The translations under genes and the position numbers were made by a program. Under the pieces are notes generated by a model. It had not been told where the DNA came from and did no database searches. It saw only the letters and a list, made by a program, of their open reading frames with translations. From contig WBVU01000004.1 of assembly GCA_009192285.1 (NCBI GenBank), positions 4,114,001 through 4,178,000 on the forward strand: 64,000 nucleotides of DNA, written 5' to 3'. Positions 34,885 through 46,238 of the stretch are shown piece by piece. This DNA comes from Morchella semilibera. Taxonomy: Eukaryota > Ascomycota > Pezizomycetes > Pezizales > Morchellaceae. Each line of letters opens with the position of its first letter. Positions within the stretch are counted from its first letter, which is position 1.

Positions 34885-36742
34885 ATGGAACCGCAGCAAG
34901 CTGCTACTGTTGCAAGAACATCTATTGAGAAGGAGACGGCAAGCATGGAGCAGATTGAAAAGACGCCGCCTGTGGAAAGGGACTACTCGGGTGCCCCGAT
35001 TATGAAAACGGATCCAGCGGAGATTGCGTTGGTGAGGAAGTTAGATTTGACTATCTTAGTGAGTTTTGTGAACCGGCATGTGCTAGATCTCAGCTAATGA
35101 GCGATGATTGAATAGCCGATTTTGTGGTTGATGTATTTCTTGGTAAGTTGACCTCTCGAAACAGCCTGATAATAACATGAAGGGTACTAATGAGCCCTCT
35201 TATTAGAACTTTTTGGTATGTTTCCTGCTTAAAACCATTCTCAACGCTGCGTTGTGCAGGATAAATAACAGTATCCCCAGGACCGAAACGCAATTGTAAA
35301 CGGCAAATTGGACGGCCTCGCTGAAGATCTGAAAATGAAGGGCAGCGAGTATCAAACATGTATCTCCATCCTCTTCGTTGGGTAAGCCCCCTTTCGCCTA
35401 CTAATAGCTAGCGTTTTCACTGACCTCGAACGAACAGCTATCTTGCCGGCCAGGTCCCCTCCAATATGATCCTTACTCGCACTCGCCCATCAATCTACAT
35501 GGGAGGTAAGTCGCCAACAAATCCGATGTGTAAGGTAGAAATATACTCATAGATTCGGATAGGCTTCATGGCTGTCTGGGCAATTATTTCTGCTCTGACA
35601 GGACTGGTTAAGAATTATCATGGGATGCTGATCCTACGATTCTTCTTGGGTGTTGCTGAAGCTCCCGTAAGTCTGCGTACTCAAAAGTCAGTCTCTTGAG
35701 CTAATATTAAATAACAGTACTATCCCGGAGCGTTGTACATTCTCACCAGCTTCTATACCCGTAAGGAAGTTGCCGCAAGAATGGCAATCTTCTATACCGG
35801 AAACATCGGGTCCAATGCCTTTGCTGGTTTGATTGCTGCTGGAATCTTCTCCGGCATGGACGGAAAGAGCGGTCTTGAAGGGTGGAGATGGTAAAGACTC
35901 GGCCCCATGCCAAGAAAATCTGCCATTTTTGACAACTCCCTAGGCTATTTATCATCACGGGTGCCATCACCTTCGGGGTCGCACTTGTGTCAATGTACCT
36001 CCTTCCAGACACGCCTCTTACAACGCGTTGGCTCAACCCCGCAGAGCGGCAACTCGCCCACGACCGCATTATCCGTGATACAACCGAAGAGTCCGGCAGC
36101 TCCAGTACCTGGGAGGGCTTCAAACAGTCCATATTTGACTACCGCACATGGGTTTTCTGCCTCATGTACAACTTCCATCTAACAGCAAACGGGTTTAAGA
36201 ACTTCTTCCCGAGTGTCGTCAAAACCCTAGGCTTCAACACGACAATCACTCTTGTCCTCACATGTCCTCCGTATTTGTTTGCATGTTTCACCAACATTCT
36301 GGTATGCTGGAGCTCTGGTAAGTACAATGAGCGCACATGGCATATCACTATCTCGAAGGTGATTGCCATCATCGGCTTCGTTCTGAGTATGAGCACAACC
36401 AATGTCGCCGCTAGATATGTAGCCATGATGATCTTCACAGCGGCTACGTACGGTGTCAACAATATCACTATGTCATGGTGTGGACAAGTGCTAGGACAGA
36501 CACCAGAAAAGAAGGCCGTCACGATCGCGATTGTGAACACACTAGGAAATGTCAGTTTTGTGTATAGCCCATACCTTTGGCCAGATAGCGGCGCACCGAG
36601 GTACATAATGGCAATGTCGTCGAGTGCGGCATTTTCGGCAGGAGTCGTGATATGTGCGTGGATTCTGAGGGTCATATTGATGAGAGAAAATAAAAGAATT
36701 AGGGAAAGTTCTGATGAGGGTGTGATGTTATACTCCTACTAA
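34885..36742 (+). CDS. MFS permease of the Dal5 / anion:cation symporter type
   Basis: Eight exons: 34885-35058, 35116-35142, 35207-35215, 35281-35381, 35438-35505, 35563-35666, 35718-35890, 35944-36742; 484 residues. Twelve membrane helices are expected. TM1 (ILPILWLMYFLNFLDRNAI) is assembled from four exons, one of only 9 nt encoding Asn-Phe-Leu; without it TM1 would lack the conserved NFLDR. Other landmarks: VPSNMILTRTRPSIYMG, FFLGVAEAPYYPGALYIL, GRTAWVFC-equivalent FDYRTWVFCLMYNFHL and QVLGQTPEKKAVTIAIVNT. The family imports organic anions such as allantoate, nicotinate, pantothenate or sugar acids. Position after dehydratase and aldolase genes suggests uptake of the sugar acid. Confidence 0.9.
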
Positions 36743-39700
36743 GGGAGCGGTTTAAAATCGCGGGGATGATTGAAGGTTATTGATGCGGAGACGGGGTTGT
36801 GATAAGGTCTGGTGTTTTGGGTTGCAGTGAGATTGAGGGGGAAGGGGGGGGGGGTTGTTTACGTACTCATGTTGATTGTTAAAAGTTATGACATAGTATT
36901 CTATGAAGTTTCCAAAGAATTGTGACTTTAACGGGAACCGGCCACGCCTTTTTGTTTTATCGTAGCATGATTATCTATGAGCTATTCACCCAGCATTGGA
37001 CTTGGGTCAAGTCCAAAAAAAAAACTGCTTTAAGCTTCCCTGATTTTATTCGAAAGCACTGCTGCCGACTCGGGCAGTAGTCCCAAGGGACCTTCAATGA
37101 CCTAACATCCTATCCCTTACTATTACCACCCAGGGCTTATTTATTTTCTTTATACTTCACACAATCACCCAAGACTGGTCCGAGGCACCAAGGCCCTTTG
37201 CAGCAGGCGGCACAAAAAGGGCCAGATCTTGTTGATGTCCTCCCAGCATTATCTGCAAACTACTTCCTAAATTCTCTATCGACCTTACTGCCGAAACGAA
37301 GCCGAAACAAGGAGAATGGCTATCAACCGGTATTGCCATTGCGCCATAGACTCTATAGCTTATAAAGAGATTGATTGAGTAGTTGCTCCTTAGGAAGGTT
37401 AGGGAGGAGTTGAGACGAGCACGAGCCCCACCAGCCCTTCCGTAACCACATCATACAAGGTCACTCGAATAGACACTCACGGGTGAGGTCTTGGCATATT
37501 AGATATACATATTAGTACTAGCCTAACTACATGTAGAGTATCTTGGCCAAACATGCGCTACAGCCTACATGTCGTAGCGTGGAAAGATTGGCCTATGGAG
37601 AACGACTTTCAGAACCAGACCAAGATGATTCCCATGGAACCGGGAGCAACAACCTCATGACTAGCCATCTTACTCTCTTCTTATATGTATAATCATCTTA
37701 CTCTACAAGTAATCTCACAGTTCACGCCTGGGTATACTGGGGCCTGTTTTGGGGGTGACAGTGGTTTGAGTACCGCTCTACCAGACGGGATCCTATCCAT
37801 GGTCCACTATCTTAATTTGTTTCATGCTTGGGCATTGCAATCGATGAGTATTCTAAGCATTTTAACTCACTCTTTGCTATTGAAGATTCTAAACAGTTCG
37901 ATCTGAATCTCAGCTCGTCTCGGTCTGGCTCTAATAAAGCCTGCACCCCCTGGCCCGTGGTTCTCATTAAGATTCCCTAATTTGGTGGTAATTCAATGAT
38001 AGAGGCCAGCGTGCCTTCCCTCAGTTACTCCACTGGTGTGACGATAGGTCACCCCAATGGAAGCTTGACCAACACATCAGACAGAATTTCAGAATTAAGG
38101 TATACGTATCGTATCTATCACTCCTCATCTTAGCCTGTGGTCTCGGAGAGCCGCCCCGGGGATGTGTTCCATACGTATACGCGCGCATGCGCGCTCTTAC
38201 ATTGTTGATGCCTTAACCCCTTCTTGCGCAAGATCAGGTAAAAGCAACGGATTGTTGGGCGGCTGATACAAATACAAAGTATATATACATGTATGTTATG
38301 ACAATGTTAGTGGCTCCACCTGTCATCTGTCAGATTATCGTGCAACCCACTCACAAAGTCTTTTCTAGGGGCACATAAATACTAGAGCATCGAATCCCGT
38401 GGCCGCCGTCTACTCTACTCTGGATCATTGAGCTTGCGCCAACGGAAGCACGCCGATCCCATTATGGTCGCCGAATAGCAAACACCATTAAGTCCCCCTC
38501 CCCCCCCCCACACACACCAAGTCAAATCTCCCATCTACTTAATAGGTTCCCGAGACATCAAGTCTTACTTCTCTACCTCACGACTGTTCGGCACCAGCCA
38601 ATTACTTGCACGAAGAAACAAGAACCAAAAAAAGCTCGCTAGATGTATGTGTATTTCTCTGAACCAATCTTGAGCATTGGTTTTTTTCTTTATCATGGAC
38701 TTGTTCTGTTGCTTTTCCTCACCCCCACCTTCTGCCCGAGATTTCATCTTTGCCTGGGTACGACTCTAAACTAGAGTAACGTGATGCGGCTGCAGGCGCA
38801 TTAAGCCCTTGTCCTCTTTTTTTGCTTTTCTGTGCCCCGATCTCCTTTGGTAATATATTTGAAGAAACTATGCAGGGACAACAAAGCTTACCAAACCAAC
38901 TCCTTGCACACCGGCAGAACTCAAGTATGTAAACCTATGAGACACAAAAATCCCTAGGAGCACAAACAGGAAGAGGGGCTTACCAACAACGAGGAAATCT
39001 GCCTGTTAATGAAAAGAGAAGGAAAAAAAGTACTTAAGACCACAGATAGGTATGGGATCCGAAATTATCGTGACTCCGCCCTGAATTGACATGCTATTGA
39101 GACCTCTTAAGCTAATCAGTGGTGGTTATAGGCATCCAATCTAAGCTTGACATCCTAGATGTCTCGGAACCTCTAGCTAATTCAGGGCTGGTAGGTAGTG
39201 GTAGCCTTGTACTATTACGGCTAGAATCTACTTGGGCGTGAGAAGCCATAGGGGGTGGGTGTGTAAAGAGGAACCTTTTTTGTATAGGAATTAGAGTTAG
39301 GCTAGGCGCTAGTACAATTATGGGAGTAGAGGTCGATCGGCGAATTGGGTATTCTTGGACGAAGCACGTGCATATATGTAGGATGGAGATCATGGCTTTG
39401 TGTGATATAGGAAAGCCCTATCGTAGACCAGGACCCGGAACACGAAATTCAATGCACCATCCTCAGCCACAAAAAAATGAAAGCCTTCTCCGGGGGAGTT
39501 TGAATTGGGATAATACCGAATTAAGCCAAATCTTAATAAGTGCCGACAGGTAGCCTCTAGGTATGTAGCAATAGCAGGGGACTAGATAGCGATCAAAAAA
39601 TGACTTGGTTAATCTGCGCATGATGCTTGACGATGCGCAGTTGGCTTGGCATTGACAAAACAGGGTGCCTGTGTTCGATGTTCGGAATCAGGACCAGGGT

Positions 39701-40711
39701 AGCCTGGGTAGGTACATGGATGTTACTACGTACATGTAGTTCAATGTCCAGAGCCAGTACCCGCGTATAGGGTATAGAACCAGGAAATGCGGGTTGTGTT
39801 TTTACAACATCACATACAAATATTCCCCATATTCGTCAGTTGCACTTTTTGATCGAGCGAGTACATATAGATATCAAGATGTTTTTGACTATGCCGAAAC
39901 AGTAAAGATTATGTTCCGCTTAGCCTATCTAGTGTGACTTAAGCCCAGACTGCCAGTTATCAAGTAAGATCAAAGCTAGGGTGTCTGATCCAGACAATAA
40001 GTCACAAATGCCCTACATGCTGCCTTACTGACTTGATGGGGAGGACATCTATCCATAAGTAGCTTGAATTATTTCGAATCTCAGCAGTAGTAATTGGTCC
40101 ACTTTGCGATATCAAATTCAGCTGTCATAAAAAAAAATGTTGTGTGGCACACGGGAAGGAGAAGGGCAAGAGCTGCTGGCATATCCTCTCTACACCCTCG
40201 CGGCGGATGTGCCGGTTGGGTAGGAAATAGCCGCACCTTGCAGGATGGCAGTACACCTGGTACTCGTATGCTGAGTGCTGTTCCTGCGCTGCTGTCCCTT
40301 AAGAGCTGGACGTTCCTGCGAAATTATGAGAAAGCTGAGGGACAGCAACTGGCGCCTAGATCGAGGGACTGAGGTACGTTCATCATATTATCACTCATTC
40401 CCCATGAAACTGACATAAGTTTTGTTTCTTTTATAGATAGCACGTGTGTGGATTCGAGTTGATTCTTCGACATACAATTGCAAGTGGGGACACAGATTCT
40501 GGATAACGTTTGATCTGGTTCTGGTGGTATGAGAATATACCCATCAGTTCAGTAAAGGAGATATGATTTTAACTTTGTACTGTGCAGAATAGATTTTGTG
40601 AAGTCTCATATTCCGAGGCTGTTGCCTCAATCCCCACAGCCTAGCATGAAGGTGTGAGAGTCCCGATTACCAGTGGAAGAAATCAAATATCTGACATTGA
40701 CATCTCTTTAG
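36743..40711. other. 4-kb gene-free region
   Basis: No gene is supported. There are homopolymer runs (G12 near 36845, A9 near 37015, C10 near 38500), several TACATGTA motifs (37530, 38287, 39733) and a CGCGCATGCGCGC palindrome near 38180. Small ORFs such as 40094-40372 lack recognisable content; a 5' untranslated exon of the following gene could lie here but cannot be shown. Confidence 0.5.
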
Positions 40712-43700
40712 ATGTTACGAGGCTCTGTGTTTAAGAAACTATTTACGTTTACATATCTTACATTCTCAGTAACCACAGTGCTATCTGTGCCTGTTTCGAA
40801 GTATGGCGTCACAAATGATGCATTTAGCGAGAGTTTCGTAACGAGTGACCTCCCACTTCCATTTGAGAGCCTCACGACCGCAAGCGACCTTTTGAGCGAG
40901 AACTGCACTTCAACGAGTGATATTGCGTTCACAGACAGCGCCCCGATAACGAGCGTTTTCATTGATACCCCCAATAAAGACTACACTACACCTACTAGTG
41001 GGAGCATCCCAGCTATAATCACAGAACCAGCCCCGAGCGGGGAGCCTCCAGCGGCTGATATTGAGCCCTCGCATGGCGGCAAAGAATGGGGCAGCCCATC
41101 AATTCATGAAAAGTCCAAGGATTCCTATGAGGCTACAAGCGAATACTACGAGCCACCCAAAGATATCACAACCCCAGAGAGCACGTTCACGGAGACTGCG
41201 AGTAACACTGTGAGTGATATTATAACGGCAACAGACAGTGTAACTATTACATATAGCGACACAATCGTTACTGAAACTTGCACGGAGAGCACAGCGGTGA
41301 CCGAAAGTACCACAGACGTCTACAGTAGTTATGTAACAAATACCGATATCGTTTCTGTCACGGAAGACACAACTATCACCGCTACTGATAGAGTTCTTAT
41401 TACCCTTACAACAGTGGTCACAGAAACAGACAGTGTCACGGTCACAGTGACAAATAAAATTACGGACATCTTTAGAGTTTATGTAACCTATAGCACCATG
41501 GTCACATATAGTACGATGGTCACGGATAGTACAACGGTCACCGACAACACAATGATTACCGATAGCACAATGGTCACCGATAGCACAATGATTACGGATA
41601 GCATCACAATCACCGACAGCATCACAATCACCGACAGCACCATGATCACCGACAGCACTGTGATCACCGACAGCACTGTGATCACAGATAGTACATTAAT
41701 CACGGACAGCACCATGATCACAGATAGTATCACAGTGACGGACAGCATCAGCATAACGCTCACCGATAGCACAATGATCACCGACAGCACAATGATCACC
41801 GACAGCACAATGATCACCGACAGCACAATGATCACCGACAGCACTGTGATCACAGATAGCATCACAATTACGGACAGCGTAACGCTCACAGATATTACAG
41901 TAGTCACGGACAGCACCATGATCACAGATAGTATCACAGTGACGGACAGCATCAGCATAACGCTCACAGACAGCACAATGATCACAGACAGCACAGTGGT
42001 CACAGACAGCACAATGATCACAGACAGCACAGTGGTCACAGACAGCACAATGATCACAGGCAATACAATAGTCATCGAGAGTATGGTGGTCACAGACAGT
42101 ACTTTCCTAACGTATAGTACCATGATTACGGATAGTACCATGGTCACTGAAAGCACAATGATCACTGACAGTGCATTCATCACATACAGTACGATGGTTA
42201 CCGATAGCACCATAGCCACGGAGAGTACAATAGTTACAGACAGCACAATAGTCTTATATAGTACGATGCTTACCGATAGCACGATGATGACGGAGAGTAC
42301 AGTAGTTACAAATACAATCACGGACAGTACCATGATTACCGATAGCATCACAGTCACTGATAGTGTCCCAATCGTTACCATAACAGAAAGCGCAACCATC
42401 ACAAGCTTCGTAACACTTACAGAAAGCACTTCAGTTCCGGGGAGTACAGTCACAGACAGAATTACCGCTATTGTAACTATCACGGATGTTCTGCTGGTCC
42501 CAGCTAGCCCTCGTCCTGCCAGCCCAAGTGCAACAGTTGGTGATACCCCAAGTGGGACTGTTCCAACATGCCCACCCGCTTCACCCTCACCTACAGTTCC
42601 ATTGGGTGCCTCTGATGGTGGGTTCCAACCAGAGCCACAAGGACGTGGTACTATTGGCCTTATATTAAGCTCCGTCGCGACCTGCCTCCTTTGTCTATGG
42701 ATTTCGGTACACCCAAATATTCTTGCCAACTCAGATTCTGTTGCTCAGACAAAGTATAATCTATCGTGGATGGCGCTTTCTCTGATTTTCCCTGAGATCA
42801 TGATGCTGTGTTCTTTCGGTCAGTGGCGCAAAGCAAGGAGAATTCATGCTGTTTGGCTTGAGAGGTTTCCAGTCACAAAAGAAAGGCCCGATTCCCTGGG
42901 ATTGGAGGGTGCATTCTTCGTGTTAATGGGGGGTTTCCTTGTGAAGGAAGGAAAGGGCTACAAGTCCGTCTTGACACCTTTAGGCTTCGAGCATTATGTT
43001 CGCACCGGGCAGGTCGGCCCCACATCCTTCAATCGACGATATATTACCGACAAAGGAAAGGCAAGTGCTATGGCTAAAGCGATAGTCCTCTGTCAGGCCA
43101 CATGGTTTCTCTACCAGTGTATTCGCCGCGGATCCGTCGGGTTACCAATCACCATCCTTGAGGTTCACGTCGTGACGCAAGTCCTATGTATGTTCGTACT
43201 TTACTTCTTCTGGTGGCAGAAACCTCTCAGTATTGCTGAGCCTTTGCCAATCATAATATACCCAGAGGGACGTGCGCCAGATGAAGAATCTCCATGCTAT
43301 TACTACACCCAGCCCGACTGGGATGGGTCCAGGGCTATTGATGAGGGAAATACACTGCTTTTGCCTAGGGCTGTTGGTACGCCACTTGAGCCAACATCTT
43401 CCGGTATTCGTGAAACCTCCCAGTACGAGGAGTTCTCAAGGGAGTACGTTGTCACCGAACAAGCCCGCTCAGGACTTCCAAATCTGGTGCTAAAAGTTGT
43501 ATACGATATTGGCGAATACATTGTTATGCGCAATAAAGATCGCGGTTATCGCCAGAAAGGCAAGGGTAGAGCCACCGCCGGTGGAGTTATGGGCGCAAGC
43601 GAGGGAGAGGGACAGGGTGACGGCGGCGACCGCGCTGATGTCGAGGAAGAAATCGACGATGATGGCATGGGCAAGAGCGCTCGGGATATGGTAGTCATTG

Positions 43701-44194
43701 GAGTCTTTCTTGCCTCTAACGGCGCAATGCATATCCCCGCCTGGTCAATCCACTTCCCCACAGAGATCGAAGCCTGGCTATGGCGCGCTGCCTGTATTGC
43801 CATCGTGGTCAGCGCCGTCATCTTCACCTGCATTGTCGCCACCACAAACTACGACAAACGGTTCCTGCGCGCCATGTGGGAGACGCGGTTCCTCAACCAG
43901 AGCGTCTGGAGCAAGGTCTTTTCCCGCATCCACGCCGGTCGTCAGGACATCTTCAAGCAATGGGAGGAGAAGACGATCACGGAGAAACGCGGGCCCATCC
44001 AGCGGATTATCCGGTGGCCGCTGTACTGGCTGGAGAGGGTTATGTTTGAGGTCTTCTGGATACTGATCTTTGTATATCTGCTGTGTACGGTGTTCCTGCT
44101 GGTGGAGGCGATTATCAGTATGAGGCACGTGCCGAGGAGGACGTATGTTACGCCGCGCGATCTGGATGGTGGGTACTGGCCGCATTTTGTCTAA
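40712..44194 (+). CDS. Seven-helix membrane protein with hexapeptide-repeat Ser/Thr ectodomain
   Basis: A single 1160-residue exon. The N-terminus (KKLFTFTYLTFSVTTVLSVP) is a probable signal peptide. Residues about 30-260 are Ser/Thr/Pro-rich; about 263-548 are some 45 copies of the hexapeptide T-M/V-I/V-T-D-S, in part as a longer duplicated block containing ITVTDSISITLTDS. A Pro-rich linker follows. From about 645 the protein is hydrophobic with seven likely helices near 645-668, 686-704, 789-805, 811-836, 991-1010, 1027-1046 and 1113-1136. A Gly/Glu/Asp loop (about 950-985) sits between helices 4 and 5. The C-terminal part resembles a poorly characterised fungal multi-pass family (WISVHPN at TM1, FPEIMM, FGQWRKAR, FVLMGGF). 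Heavy O-glycosylation and a cell-surface sensor or adhesin role are inferred. Confidence 0.85.
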   Translation: MLRGSVFKKLFTFTYLTFSVTTVLSVPVSKYGVTNDAFSESFVTSDLPLPFESLTTASDLLSENCTSTSDIAFTDSAPITSVFIDTPNKDYTTPTSGSIPAIITEPAPSGEPPAADIEPSHGGKEWGSPSIHEKSKDSYEATSEYYEPPKDITTPESTFTETASNTVSDIITATDSVTITYSDTIVTETCTESTAVTESTTDVYSSYVTNTDIVSVTEDTTITATDRVLITLTTVVTETDSVTVTVTNKITDIFRVYVTYSTMVTYSTMVTDSTTVTDNTMITDSTMVTDSTMITDSITITDSITITDSTMITDSTVITDSTVITDSTLITDSTMITDSITVTDSISITLTDSTMITDSTMITDSTMITDSTMITDSTVITDSITITDSVTLTDITVVTDSTMITDSITVTDSISITLTDSTMITDSTVVTDSTMITDSTVVTDSTMITGNTIVIESMVVTDSTFLTYSTMITDSTMVTESTMITDSAFITYSTMVTDSTIATESTIVTDSTIVLYSTMLTDSTMMTESTVVTNTITDSTMITDSITVTDSVPIVTITESATITSFVTLTESTSVPGSTVTDRITAIVTITDVLLVPASPRPASPSATVGDTPSGTVPTCPPASPSPTVPLGASDGGFQPEPQGRGTIGLILSSVATCLLCLWISVHPNILANSDSVAQTKYNLSWMALSLIFPEIMMLCSFGQWRKARRIHAVWLERFPVTKERPDSLGLEGAFFVLMGGFLVKEGKGYKSVLTPLGFEHYVRTGQVGPTSFNRRYITDKGKASAMAKAIVLCQATWFLYQCIRRGSVGLPITILEVHVVTQVLCMFVLYFFWWQKPLSIAEPLPIIIYPEGRAPDEESPCYYYTQPDWDGSRAIDEGNTLLLPRAVGTPLEPTSSGIRETSQYEEFSREYVVTEQARSGLPNLVLKVVYDIGEYIVMRNKDRGYRQKGKGRATAGGVMGASEGEGQGDGGDRADVEEEIDDDGMGKSARDMVVIGVFLASNGAMHIPAWSIHFPTEIEAWLWRAACIAIVVSAVIFTCIVATTNYDKRFLRAMWETRFLNQSVWSKVFSRIHAGRQDIFKQWEEKTITEKRGPIQRIIRWPLYWLERVMFEVFWILIFVYLLCTVFLLVEAIISMRHVPRRTYVTPRDLDGGYWPHFV
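41500..42350. repeat. 18-bp coding minisatellite (ACAATGATCACCGACAGC-type unit)
   Basis: Tandem 18-bp units within the ectodomain code of the gene at 40712, all in frame. Ser is nearly always AGC/AGT. A higher-order block of about 100 bp is present twice (near 41700-41780 and 41905-41985). Because the unit is a multiple of three, the antisense strand is also open for over 400 codons. Confidence 0.9.
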
Positions 44195-44985
44195 GTGCTT
44201 TTATTGCATGCGGGAGGTTGAGATTATTCCCTCCCGTTTCTCTTTTTTTCCTTTTCCTTTTCCTTTTCCTTTTCCTTTTTTTTCCTTTTTCATAGCGTTT
44301 TTGGATGTTTTTCACAGCGTTTTTGGATGTAATGCGGGGATACGATGGATAGGGGGCATGTGGGGTGTGGATGTAGGAGTCTAGGGATTTGGGATATGGT
44401 GATTTGCGGGCGCGAGTTTTAGGAGTATAGGTTTTTGTGCACGAGAGATATGGGGGTACGTACAGTTATATCATGTAGGTTACACCAGTTATGATTGCAT
44501 CGACGGATGGATGTCTTTCCTTTCCTTTGTTATTTTACTTTATATGATTAATTCTAATGACATTACAATTACTTGATTTCATGTGCGCATATAATCAAAA
44601 CGCCCAATGGAGGAGGGACGTCTTTTGAGAAATAAGGCTTGGCCGCTAAGCTAGGAAATATTGCGGAATCAATCATTGACCCCTTGCGCAATCATTACCC
44701 GATTCCAAAACGGGCCGGTCAGATTCTAAATTGGCCCGACTCTAGTAAAATACTAGCGCATAAAGCAGGATATAACATCTATATTTTTGTAGCTACTGCC
44801 TTATATATATATATATTTGGGAGCAGCAGCTAATCTTTTTCTAACGCAATCATCTTACAAAAAAAAAAAAAAACTATCTCCCCCAAATGTCTTACTCATA
44901 CACGACTAGAGGACTCGCTCCAACCTTCACAGGGCCTTTTTTCTTCCCCCCATCTTTTATCCCTTTCAGGAAACCCACGGTATAT
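44195..44985. other. Intergenic region with CCTTTT microsatellite
   Basis: Convergent 3' region. (CCTTTT)n spans about 44248-44283, followed by a duplicated AGCGTTTTTGGATGT (near 44295 and 44316). An A13 run is at about 44860. No gene. Confidence 0.6.
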
Positions 44986-46238
44986 TTAGCGGGAATTAGC
45001 CCAGTCGACCACGAGCTCTTGGTAGTTGTCGTCAGTTGTGAAGATGGTGTACTATTTTACCGCAAGTCAGTCCCCCAGCTAGACTATCTTCTTCTTCTTC
45101 AAAAAAAATGAAGGGGTAGCTTACAGTATCATCCGACGTCTGTCCGCCAGACAGGGTCAGCCCAAACTGCCAGAACATGTCCGAGAGGCCGCCGGACTTG
45201 ATGCTGGCGTGCCACTGGTTGAAGTACGTTGTCCTTGTGGCCCCCTTTACCGGCACGCCGTACTCCTCGAGCACACATGCCTTTCCGGCCGCCGCACAGG
45301 CCGTCCCATGGTCCGTGATCCACTGGTTGCCCCAGTCGTAGGTCTGCCCCCAGGAGGTGGTGTATAGATGCGCAGTGCCGTAGTCGAGGGTTGAGATCTT
45401 GAGGTTGGCCTCGAAGTCGATGCCTTCGCCGCCCTGGTATGGGTATGAGGCGCTGTTGGCGCGGTTGAAGAAGCCTTCGTCGCCGAGGGAGACGTAGTGC
45501 GTGGAGTCGAGGGACTTGATGTAGGCGGACATTGTGGTGGCCCAGGTGGTGATGACCGAGGTGGCGCAGCCCGAGCAGCGGGGCTCGTTGGCGAGCTGCC
45601 AGGAGAAGATGGCGGACGAGGATTTGTACCGGTTGACGACGGTCGAGACGTAGTTCTTGTAGGCTGTTTGGATGGCGCTGTTGGTGTAGAAGGCGGAGTG
45701 GCCGGAGCCGCTGGCGAGGGCGTTGACGTAGACGTCCATGCCGCCGTAGTCGCCCCAGTTGTTGACTGGTGGTGGTGTTAGAATGTGGTTTGCGGCAGAG
45801 GGGGAGGGGAAATACCCAATGGCAAGATCAACTTGATGCCGTATTTCTCCGCCGCTGCTACAACGGCGTCGAGGCGGGCTAGCCCGTTGCTGCCGGTGTT
45901 GATGGTGGCTGTGCTGCCGCTCCAGCACTGGAAGTAGATTCCGGAGCAGGAGGTTGAGTCCTGGAAGGCCCATGTGCGCACATGGGTCAAGCCAGCGGCC
46001 TTGATGGCTGCGAAAGTTGTGTCAACATCGGTGTCGCTGGTGAGGAAAGGAAGCCAGTATGCATTGGTCCCCGAGAAGGCACTAGAGCCCGTTAGTATCT
46101 ATTATATCAAGCAGTTTGCGTGTGGAATTACGTGAAAGTGGCACGCTTATCGAGGTCAGTAGAGGCAGCGGGTGAGGCAGTGGGCGCGGCGAGTACGCCG
46201 GTAAGAAGGAGTGAGCTAAGGGCAGCGAGGAACTTCAT
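44986..46238 (-). CDS. Secreted endo-beta-1,4-mannanase (GH5, subfamily 7-like)
   Basis: Four exons on the minus strand: 46238-46132, 46081-45816, 45765-45125, 45051-44986; 359 residues. The first 18 or so residues ([19 protein letters not shown]) are a signal peptide, followed by a short propeptide ending in a Kex2-type Lys-Arg (STDLDKRA). The catalytic barrel shows [30 protein letters not shown], the acid/base in WQLANEPRC (Glu185), AHLYTTSWG and the nucleophile in CVLEEYGV (Glu292). The short last exon adds [17 protein letters not shown], a typical mannanase end. It hydrolyses internal linkages of mannans and galactomannans of plant walls. No carbohydrate-binding module is attached. Confidence 0.94.

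Noticed and set aside
41488-42729. 413-codon minus-strand ORF of Leu/Ser/Val/Ile repeats
   Set aside because: Pure antisense reading of the in-frame 18-bp repeat in the 40712 gene; lacks any start context or non-repeat domain.
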